This document shows positions 7,907-14,519 of a stretch of 19,710 bases of DNA, one piece after another. Origin of the DNA: CG1-02-35-72 sp036170135 (lineage in GTDB: Bacteria; Bacteroidota; Bacteroidia; Flavobacteriales; Flavobacteriaceae); NCBI GenBank assembly GCA_036170135.1, contig JAVHOP010000014.1:1-19710 (forward strand), in the 5' to 3' direction. The notes beneath the pieces were generated by a model that was not told the DNA's origin, did not search any database, and was given only the letters and a program-made list of their open reading frames with translations. A program made the position numbers and the translations under genes. The first letter of the stretch is position 1. Every line of letters starts with the position of its first letter.

Positions 7907-7938
7907 CCCCACGCTGGCGCGAGCGTCACGCTCGTGCC
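7907..7938. repeat. 32-bp REP-like element, copy C
   Basis: The sequence is identical over 32 bases to 6056-6087, with the same hairpin (7917-7925 with 7929-7937, loop TCA). It forms the right border of module 4 and the left border of module 5. The module 5 frame stays open through it (from 7888), reading PRWRERHARAP, but there is no start codon there. Confidence 0.8.
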
Positions 7939-7977
7939 CCAATTAATATTCCCGCTAATGCCACACTTTTTGGAGAT

Positions 7978-9327
7978 ATGGACATCTTAGGATACACCTA
8001 TGACGCCGGTAACAAATTAGTAAAGGTTACCGATACAGGTAATGCTACCTATGGTTTTAAAGACGGGGCTAACCTCACTACAGAATATATTTATGATGTA
8101 AACGGTAATATGAAAACCGATGCCAACAAAAACATGACCGCTATTCAATATAATTATTTAAATTTACCAACGCAGGTTACCATAAATGGGCAAAATATTT
8201 TGTATGTTTACGATGCCACAGGCACAAAACTCAGAAAAACAGTGAACGGTGTTACAACAGATTATGATGGTAATTTTATTTACGAGAATAACGTATTACA
8301 GTTCTTTAACCAACCCGAGGGTTATATTGAACCTACAACAGACCCAGCTAAACCGTTTTTGTATGTGTACCAATATAAAGACCACCTTGGCAATATTAGG
8401 CTTTCTTATAAAGACATAAGCACAACAAACACGCCTAACCTACAAATTGTAGAAGAAAATAACTATTATCCCTTTGGGCTTAAACATAAAGGTTACAACG
8501 CCAACATAAACGGCACCCACCACAAATATATGTTTGGCGGTAAAGAACTCTCAGAAGATCTCGGTTTAAATACTTATGATTTTGGTGCAAGAAATTATGA
8601 TGCTGCCTTAGGGCGTTGGATGAATGTTGACCCGTTGGCAGAGAAAATGCGTAGGCATTCTCCTTATAATTATGCATTTAATAATCCAATTTATTTTATT
8701 GACCCTGATGGGATGGCACCATTAGATGATTATTTTAATAAAATGGGAGAATTTTTGGGTTCTGACAATGCAAAAACGGATAAAGTTAGAATTATTGATC
8801 AAAGTAATTGGGATGATAATAAAAAGGTTGGGAAAGATGGTGCTGAAACTATTGAGAATAAAGTAGGGAATGAAAATTCTATAGCATTTTCTAAGTCCGA
8901 CCTACAAACACAAGAACAATTAAATGTATATCAGCACTATAATCCAACAGATTTGAAATTAGAGGCAAATTTTGAAAAAGAAAAAGGAGGTGCCTCCTTT
9001 ATCGCAAGTAGTTATGGAGATAAGCGTATTGAGATAAATACAGAAGGAAATAAGAAAGGATCCAAAATTGCGGATGATGCAAATGCTATTAAAAGTGTAT
9101 TTGTACACGAAAAAAATCATTATGACGTTAATAAAAAACTTGGTTTTAAAAGATTTTCTACAGTATCTAAAAATACTTTGGAACAAATGGCAGTTAGAGC
9201 TCAAATGGCAGATCCAACATTTTCTAAAACATCTAATAGTTTTCAAAAAGGAGTAATTCAGTATGGTAAAGATTACGGATTAGTACCAGTTAATGCTATT
9301 AAATCTAAACCTATAAATTATGAGTAA
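7978..9327 (+). CDS. truncated Rhs core with C-terminal HEKNH zinc-peptidase toxin (module 5)
   Basis: Core homology starts near 7957 (NATLFGDM), within a few bases of the start point in module 4; the ATG at 7978 is the first start. Core ends near residue 243 with GARNYDAALGRWMNVDPLAEK and FIDPDGMAP. The tip has FVHEKNHYD (His377, Glu378, His381), then an acidic helix LEQMAVRAQMADPTF with Glu402 as a possible third zinc ligand 21 residues after the second His. This is a gluzincin-like plan. It differs in sequence from the tips of modules 3 and 4, so it is an independent warhead. The last 8 bases overlap the next gene. I infer a zinc peptidase toxin; the target is unknown. Confidence 0.72.
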   Translation: MDILGYTYDAGNKLVKVTDTGNATYGFKDGANLTTEYIYDVNGNMKTDANKNMTAIQYNYLNLPTQVTINGQNILYVYDATGTKLRKTVNGVTTDYDGNFIYENNVLQFFNQPEGYIEPTTDPAKPFLYVYQYKDHLGNIRLSYKDISTTNTPNLQIVEENNYYPFGLKHKGYNANINGTHHKYMFGGKELSEDLGLNTYDFGARNYDAALGRWMNVDPLAEKMRRHSPYNYAFNNPIYFIDPDGMAPLDDYFNKMGEFLGSDNAKTDKVRIIDQSNWDDNKKVGKDGAETIENKVGNENSIAFSKSDLQTQEQLNVYQHYNPTDLKLEANFEKEKGGASFIASSYGDKRIEINTEGNKKGSKIADDANAIKSVFVHEKNHYDVNKKLGFKRFSTVSKNTLEQMAVRAQMADPTFSKTSNSFQKGVIQYGKDYGLVPVNAIKSKPINYE

Positions 9328-9817
9328 ATTATTAGTTATAACGATATTCTTAGTCTCTATTTTTAGTAAAAGTTGGTGTCAAAACTTAGTCATTGATGAA
9401 TTAAATGTATCTCATTTTAAAATTAATAAAAATCCAAATATTTTTATTGAAGATGAAAGAGACGGACCATTTATACGTTTTTCATTTACTATAGATAATA
9501 ATACAGATAAGGACATTTTCTTAAATACAGATTCTGATAATTTAATAGCTATTTTTAAATATAAAGGAGAAAAATATAGTAAAGAGATGATTTGGGAATC
9601 ATCAAATGAATTAGGGAATCTAAAGATTTTATCTGGATCTTCGGAAGAATTTACAACGAGTACTTATCTATTTTTAGGAACAGATCTGATGGTTAAAAAA
9701 CAATATAATTATACATTGAAATTATTAGAGATATTACCTACATTAAGATTAAAATATAATGATGGGAAATTAGATTTGATAAGTAATACTATAAATAATG
9801 TAATTATTAAAAATTAA
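9320..9817 (+). CDS. exported protein, putative immunity to module 5
   Basis: The ATG lies inside the last codons of the HEKNH-tipped gene (8-base overlap). The N-terminus MSKLLVITIFLVSIFSKSWCQ is a signal peptide. A Cys at residue 20 does not sit in a good lipobox (KSWC), so I favour type I cleavage. The mature part reads as a beta-rich domain (FIRFSFTIDNNTDKDIFLNTD, a pattern seen in immunoglobulin-like sandwiches). It ends with repeated Asn/Ile-rich strands. I recognise no named family. Position, coupling and export make it the immunity candidate. Confidence 0.62.
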   Translation: MSKLLVITIFLVSIFSKSWCQNLVIDELNVSHFKINKNPNIFIEDERDGPFIRFSFTIDNNTDKDIFLNTDSDNLIAIFKYKGEKYSKEMIWESSNELGNLKILSGSSEEFTTSTYLFLGTDLMVKKQYNYTLKLLEILPTLRLKYNDGKLDLISNTINNVIIKN

Positions 9818-9829
9818 ATAGCCACACCT

Positions 9830-11014
9830 GTGCTGACTGGAGCACCGCTATTCAATATAATTCCAACACAGGTTACCATAAACGGGCAAAATATTTTGTA
9901 TGTTTACGATGCCACTGGCGTTAAACTCAGAAAAACAGTGAATACTACTACAACAGATTACGCCGGTAATTTTATTTACGAAAATAACGTCTTGCAATTC
10001 TTTAACCAACCCGAGGGTTATGTTGAACCTAGTGGCAGTAGCTTTAATTATATCTATCAATATAAAGACCATTTGGGCAATATTAGGCTCTCTTATAAAG
10101 ACATTAGCACAACGAGCACGCCTAACTTACAAATAGTAGAAGAAAACAACTACTACCCTTTTGGACTGAAACATAAAGGGTATAACACAGCCATAAACGG
10201 CACCCACCATAAATATATGTTTGGAGGTAAAGAACTCTCAGAAGATCTCGGTTTAAATACCTATGATTTTGGTGCAAGAAATTATGACCCTGCTTTAGGG
10301 CGTTGGATGAATCTTGACCCGTTGGCAGAGAAAATGCGTAGACACTCCCCTTATAATTATGCGTTTGATAACCCTTTGAGATTTACTGATCCTGATGGAA
10401 TGGCACCTGATGATTATATTACATCAAAAAGAGATGGAACAATAGAAATAAAGAAAACAGATGATAAATTTGATAGGTTCTTTGTAGAGAATAAGAATGG
10501 TACTACTACCCAAGTTGCTCAATTGGATAAATATAAAGCTGCTGATGGAATAACAGATCTAGTTACTTTCCCAGATGAAGGAAAGGGGTTTACGAGGTAT
10601 GGAGAAAGGGATTCTGGCGGTGATCATTCTGTTCAACCTAAAGTTGCAGCAGCTCTATTTGGTGCGATTAATGATTTTTCAAGTGCAAATCCTGATGTTA
10701 AAGTTCAGTTTGGGGACATGAGTAACAGCTTAGGCGAAAGGCCTAATGCAACGCATTCTACTCATGGAGGAGGTAGAAATGTTGATTTCAGATATATAAG
10801 AACTGATGGTGCAATGCTGCCAGTCACTGTGAATAGTCCTCTTTTTGACCAAGGAAGAAGTCAAGGTTTAATAAATTCCTTTAATAAATTTGGATTTAAT
10901 AGACCAAAAAGTATCGGCTCGTTTCCTAATAATAAAGGAACCTTGCTAAATAATACTTTTAAACTTCTAGGACATGCAGACCATGGACATTTACAAAACT
11001 TCAATCAGAAATAA
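9830..11014 (+). CDS. strongly truncated Rhs core with LAS-type peptidase toxin (module 6)
   Basis: The most shortened core: recognisable sequence starts at ACCGCTATTCAATATAATT (about 9845) and then lacks 11 bases that the other modules have. The frame before the gap is lost; a GTG at 9830 restores an open frame (MLTGAPLFNIIPTQVTING). Core ends with GARNYDPALGRWMNLDPLAEK and FTDPDGMAPDD. The tip has THGGGRNVDF (His312, Asp319) and GHADHGHLQNF (His382, His385, His387). HxxxxxxD with a C-terminal HxH is the zinc site of LAS enzymes (VanY D,D-carboxypeptidases, MepA endopeptidases), so peptidoglycan is the likely substrate. A lipoprotein gene follows after 4 bases. The enzyme-superfamily call is fairly strong; the exact bond cut is unknown. 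Confidence 0.78.
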   Translation: MLTGAPLFNIIPTQVTINGQNILYVYDATGVKLRKTVNTTTTDYAGNFIYENNVLQFFNQPEGYVEPSGSSFNYIYQYKDHLGNIRLSYKDISTTSTPNLQIVEENNYYPFGLKHKGYNTAINGTHHKYMFGGKELSEDLGLNTYDFGARNYDPALGRWMNLDPLAEKMRRHSPYNYAFDNPLRFTDPDGMAPDDYITSKRDGTIEIKKTDDKFDRFFVENKNGTTTQVAQLDKYKAADGITDLVTFPDEGKGFTRYGERDSGGDHSVQPKVAAALFGAINDFSSANPDVKVQFGDMSNSLGERPNATHSTHGGGRNVDFRYIRTDGAMLPVTVNSPLFDQGRSQGLINSFNKFGFNRPKSIGSFPNNKGTLLNNTFKLLGHADHGHLQNFNQK

Positions 11015-11018
11015 TTAA

Positions 11019-11672
11019 ATGAAAAACTTAATATTATTTCTATTCTTTGGATTAAGCCTTTCTTGTTGTAATTCAAAAAGTAATGATGCTGATTTATCCA
11101 GAAAAAATGCTATAATAGCTAATTGTAATCGTGAATTAGCAGTTAGTATTGAAATATGGAACTATTTAGGTAACGAAAACTTAATTGGAAATTATTATGA
11201 AAAAGTAGATAATAAATATGTGCAAAATCTTACAGGATGGGATAAAGATAATTATCCCTATCCGAAAAAGTTTGATATAAAAATTAACGTGCAAAATAAT
11301 CTACTTGCCTATGAACAAGAGAAGCCAAACGAAAAAATCAGCGATTATAGTTTAAATATCATATTAAAACTTAAAGTAAGTAAAAGCCCTAATGCTCTTT
11401 ATCCTTTAAACTCTGAAATTTGCGATCGTATTGAAGTACTAAAAGATAGAGTAATCAAAAATGAGGATTTTATAACTCAACCAGCTGACCGTAATCACTA
11501 CATTGAAATTTGGAAGAAGGACATTCCCTTTGAGGAGCTATATAAAAAATATGAAAAGCAAGGACTTTTTATAAATCAATTTGTATTTGAAATTAATTTG
11601 ATTGATAGAGAAAAGAAGAATACATGTAATTACGAATATATTTTTCCAATGGCAGAAAGAGGAGAACCATAA
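11019..11672 (+). CDS. lipoprotein, putative immunity to module 6
   Basis: A 217-residue protein with N-terminus MKNLILFLFFGLSLSCCNSK, a probable lipoprotein signal with Cys16 or Cys17 as the acylated residue (the lipobox is slightly irregular). The mature part is mixed alpha/beta with many Asn, Lys and Tyr and no motif I recognise. It starts 4 bases after the LAS-peptidase gene. If the toxin cuts peptidoglycan, a periplasm-facing lipoprotein is a sensible place for its inhibitor, but that link is inferred from position and signal only. Confidence 0.65.
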   Translation: MKNLILFLFFGLSLSCCNSKSNDADLSRKNAIIANCNRELAVSIEIWNYLGNENLIGNYYEKVDNKYVQNLTGWDKDNYPYPKKFDIKINVQNNLLAYEQEKPNEKISDYSLNIILKLKVSKSPNALYPLNSEICDRIEVLKDRVIKNEDFITQPADRNHYIEIWKKDIPFEELYKKYEKQGLFINQFVFEINLIDREKKNTCNYEYIFPMAERGEP

Positions 11673-11713
11673 AGTAAATAGTAAATTAAAAACAAAACGC
11701 TAGGCTAAACATC

Positions 11714-11905
11714 TTGAATACAGCTATTTATTATTCTAATAATAGTACACCAAATTTGAATTTTGGAGACGTTGGTACAGAAATACAAACCATTAATTAT
11801 TACGACAACTACACCTTTGATAAAGATATCTTAACGATTCCAGCCACAGCCGAAGGGCAAGCCATTGTTAATTATAACGACCTAAGTCAAGGGCTATTTG
11901 TGTAA
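11714..11905 (+). pseudogene. remnant of an upstream part of an Rhs core, right end of the array
   Basis: The 63-codon open frame starts with TTG at 11714 and contains INYYDNYTFDKDILTIPAT and EGQAIVNYN. From memory this resembles a segment that lies N-terminal to the YD repeats in large Bacteroidota Rhs proteins (INYYDxYxFD ... GQ). It is cut at both ends: no signal or start context before, and a stop right after the match. I read it as a leftover of a former full-length core rather than a gene. It is a different core portion from those kept in modules 1-6. Confidence 0.5.
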
Positions 11906-12262
11906 TTGTACATTTTGCTTTTAGATACGCTTCTATTTGGTATCTTTGTGAGTCGATTAATTGTTGATAATTCATCGGCAATCAGTTTTTTTTTCAAATA
12001 TCGGAAAGTTAGCTTTCCGATATTTGTTAACTGTTGCACTTATTGTTTGAACTTAGTATTATTATTCATGGCTGTAAGAAAACAGATTTACCAGAAAAAT
12101 AATTACTTTTACGCATCGTATTTTAGGTTTTGCAACACTAAATTATGATAACTATTAAGGAGTCCTAAATTTGGTTTCTTTTTTATCGGACAACAATGAA
12201 TTTCAAAATATTTACAACTAATTTTATAACAGAAGTCATAGGTTAATCACTGCTATTTTTCG
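11906..12262. other. non-coding stretch between Rhs array and oxidoreductase operon
   Basis: No gene is supported here. The AT-rich stretch holds a perfect hairpin (11995-12026) behind a T-run, and TAAATTTG at 12166-12173, which has the form of a Bacteroidota -7 element but no matching upstream box. An 80-codon frame from a TTG at 11906 crosses the hairpin and shows no protein-like features, so it was not kept. Confidence 0.6.
11995..12026. repeat. 14-bp perfect hairpin
   Basis: CAAATATCGGAAAG (11995-12008) and CTTTCCGATATTTG (12013-12026) pair perfectly around TTAG. A run of nine T lies just before the left arm and no T-run follows the right arm. It is therefore not a standard terminator on either strand. 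It could be an RNA-stabilising or processing hairpin, a weak terminator of the array, or an operator. Confidence 0.6.
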
Positions 12263-12270
12263 TACTTTTG
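12263..12270 (+). promoter_or_regulatory. Bacteroidota-type -7 element before the oxidoreductase operon
   Basis: TACTTTTG matches the TAnnTTTG consensus of the primary sigma factor in Bacteroidota. It predicts a transcript start near 12277 and a leader of about 24 bases before the ATG at 12301. No clear TTTG/TTG -33 box stands at the expected distance, so the call is moderate. Confidence 0.5.
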
Positions 12271-12300
12271 AGTGCAAAATAATACCACAAATAAACACAA

Positions 12301-13914
12301 ATGAAATTATTAGTTTTAGGTAATGAAGCCATTGCCCAAGGTGCATTAGACGCAGGAATATCGGGCGTTTACGCCTACCCCGGCACACCTTCAACCGAAA
12401 TCGCTCAATACATTCAAAAATCAAAATTAGCTAAAGAACGCACCATACATACCGACTGGTCAACCAACGAAAAGACCGCTACCGAAGCTGCTTTAGGAAT
12501 GTCGTATGCCGGTAAACGCGTGCTAGTTTGCATGAAACACGTCGGTTTAAATGTGGCATCAGATGCCTTTATGAATATGGCCATTTCTGGCGTAAATGGT
12601 GGCTTGGTTTTAATTATTGCCGATGATCCATCAATGCACTCATCGCAAAACGAACAAGATTCTCGCTTTTACGGAAAATTTGCTTTAGTACCCATTTTAG
12701 AACCTTCAAATCAGCAAGAAGCTTATGATATCACAAGGTTTGCATTCGATTTATCCGAAAAATACGATTTGCCAGTAATCCTCCGAATGGTAACCCGCTT
12801 ATCACATTCAAGATCGGTTATTGAAACCTGCGAAGCGAGAGCCGAAAACAACTTATCAATACCCAATTTTGCCAATAATTTTAAGCTCATTCCTGCTTAT
12901 GCCAAAGCTCAATATGAACGATTAGTCGCCAAACAAGCTGATTTATTAGCCGCCTCTGAGATTTCTACTTTCAATCAATTTTTCGAAGGTAACGATCTTT
13001 CCATCGGCATCATCACCACGGGAATTGCTTATAATTATGTCATGGAAAATTTTGAAGATAAAAGCTGTCCATATCCTATTTTAAAGTTATCGCAATATCC
13101 TGTCCCCAAACAAAAAATTAAAAAATTATACCAATCTTGTGATACCATTTTAGTTTTAGAAGAAGGCTATCCTATTATAGAAGAGCGCTTAAAAGATTAT
13201 TTTGATATCGACACTAAAGTTAAAGGTCGCTTAAGTGGTACAATTCCAAGAACGGGAGAATTAAATCCGAATATCGTTGCTAAAGCACTTGGTTTAGCCG
13301 ATGACACGATTTATAAAATACCAAATATTGTAACCGGTCGTCCGCCAGAACTATGTACGGGTTGTGCGCATCGCGATTTATTTGATTCTATCAACAGTTT
13401 AATTCCTGAAATTGGCGAAAAACACGTATTTGGCGACATTGGTTGTTACGCATTGGGTTCGCTACCACCGTTTAACACAATTAATACCTTAATAGACATG
13501 GGCGCGTCAATTCCTATGGCAAAAGGCGCCAGCGATGCAGGCTTGTTTCCTACCATTGCTATTATTGGCGATTCTACTTTTACCCATTCGGGGATGACAG
13601 GTTTGCTAGATGCTATCAATGAAAATAGTCCGATTACCGTAATTATTTCTGATAATTCTGCTGTTGCGATGACTGGTGGACAAGATTCTCAAGCATTAGG
13701 TCGATTAATTTCTATTTGCAAAGGACTTGGCGTTCCCAAAGAGCATCTTTTGGTAATTAACCCGTTGTTTAAAAATCATGAACTCAATGTTGAAATCATC
13801 CGCAAAGAGTTGTTTTACAAAGGTATTTCGGTCATTATCGCGCAACGTGCTTGCGTGCAACTTTCGAAACCTGAAAAGGATAAACGCAAAGAAATTATTT
13901 TAAAACGAATTTAA
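12301..13914 (+). CDS. iorA: indolepyruvate-type 2-oxoacid oxidoreductase, alpha subunit, lacking the C-terminal ferredoxin domain
   Basis: IorA-like subunits oxidatively decarboxylate aryl-pyruvates (or other 2-oxoacids) to acyl-CoA with thiamine diphosphate (TPP). The N-terminal pyrimidine-binding domain is clear (GNEAIAQGALDAG, YPGTPSTEI, ADDPSMHSSQNEQDSR). Residues about 345-520 are the TPP domain: RPPELCTGCAHRDLF (Cys352, Cys355), GDSTFTHSGM (Asp424), and DN at 451-452. IorA proteins normally continue for about 70 residues with two 4Fe-4S motifs; here the protein stops at 537 residues after QRACVQLSKPEKDKRK, and the next gene begins 6 bases later. Electrons must therefore leave by another route or another carrier. 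First gene of a three-gene operon with the beta subunit and an ADP-forming acyl-CoA synthetase. Family assignment is firm; the substrate is inferred. Confidence 0.88.
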   Translation: MKLLVLGNEAIAQGALDAGISGVYAYPGTPSTEIAQYIQKSKLAKERTIHTDWSTNEKTATEAALGMSYAGKRVLVCMKHVGLNVASDAFMNMAISGVNGGLVLIIADDPSMHSSQNEQDSRFYGKFALVPILEPSNQQEAYDITRFAFDLSEKYDLPVILRMVTRLSHSRSVIETCEARAENNLSIPNFANNFKLIPAYAKAQYERLVAKQADLLAASEISTFNQFFEGNDLSIGIITTGIAYNYVMENFEDKSCPYPILKLSQYPVPKQKIKKLYQSCDTILVLEEGYPIIEERLKDYFDIDTKVKGRLSGTIPRTGELNPNIVAKALGLADDTIYKIPNIVTGRPPELCTGCAHRDLFDSINSLIPEIGEKHVFGDIGCYALGSLPPFNTINTLIDMGASIPMAKGASDAGLFPTIAIIGDSTFTHSGMTGLLDAINENSPITVIISDNSAVAMTGGQDSQALGRLISICKGLGVPKEHLLVINPLFKNHELNVEIIRKELFYKGISVIIAQRACVQLSKPEKDKRKEIILKRI

Positions 13915-13920
13915 TTACAG

Positions 13921-14508
13921 ATGAAGATAAACATCATTTTAGCCGGCGTAGGTGGGCAAGGTATTTTGAGTATTGCCGCCATTTTAGACACTGCCGCATT
14001 GCAACAAAATTTTTATGTAAAACAATCTGAAATTCACGGAATGAGTCAGCGTGGTGGCGCAGTTGAATCTCATCTTCGAATTTCGGACCAGCCTGTTTTT
14101 TCTGATTTAATTCCGATGGGTAAAGCCGATTTAATCATCGCTTTAGAACCTATGGAATTACTGAGATATTTGCCTTTTTTAAAGCGCGATGGCTGGTTGG
14201 TAACCGATTCAAATCCGTTTGAAAATATTGACAATTATCCTGATTTAGAAAGTGTTCTCTCCGAAATTAAATCTCATAAAAATCATCAAATAATTAACGC
14301 TTTAAACATAGCCAAAGACCTAGGCAATTCTAAAGCCGCGAATATGGTTTTACTCGGCGCTGCTTCCGCCTATTTACCACTATCCGAATCGATGATTTTA
14401 AAAGCCATAACCACATTATTCAACCGTAAAGGTGACCGCATTGTGGAATTAAATACCGAAGCTTTTTTAAAAGGAACAGCCTTAACAAAAACAAATAAAG
14501 CCTTATAA
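13921..14508 (+). CDS. iorB: indolepyruvate-type 2-oxoacid oxidoreductase, beta subunit
   Basis: The 195-residue protein is a single gamma-type domain of the 2-oxoacid:acceptor oxidoreductase family. It has GVGGQGI at residues 9-15, EIHGMSQRGG at 37-46 and ADLIIALEP near 70-78, all standard for IorB. It pairs with the alpha subunit encoded 6 bases upstream to form the active enzyme. The length is normal for the family. The gene order alpha, beta and then acyl-CoA synthetase suggests that the acyl-CoA made here is used at once to form ATP. The start ATG is the first in frame after the alpha-subunit stop. Confidence 0.9.
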   Translation: MKINIILAGVGGQGILSIAAILDTAALQQNFYVKQSEIHGMSQRGGAVESHLRISDQPVFSDLIPMGKADLIIALEPMELLRYLPFLKRDGWLVTDSNPFENIDNYPDLESVLSEIKSHKNHQIINALNIAKDLGNSKAANMVLLGAASAYLPLSESMILKAITTLFNRKGDRIVELNTEAFLKGTALTKTNKAL

Positions 14509-14519
14509 ACAAACTTGGT

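Noticed and set aside
9068..9256. 62-codon frame inside the module 5 tip
   Set aside because: Out-of-frame shadow of the HEKNH toxin domain, Lys- and Leu-rich, with no features of its own.
10465..10472. TAAATTTG as a promoter for the sixth partner gene
   Set aside because: It lies inside the module 6 coding sequence about 550 bases before the partner, without a -33 box; AT-rich DNA makes such matches by chance.
2..11672. CRISPR-like array, because of the regular recurrence of similar sequence
   Set aside because: The repeats are long protein-coding Rhs cores about 1.5-2 kb apart, with coding DNA between them; there are no short regularly spaced repeats.
11995..12026. Rho-independent terminator of the Rhs array
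   Set aside because: No T-run follows the hairpin on either strand, so it was listed as a hairpin only.
11906..12148. 80-codon + strand frame from a TTG
   Set aside because: It runs through a perfect hairpin, starts directly after the stop of the Rhs remnant, and has biased but not protein-like composition.
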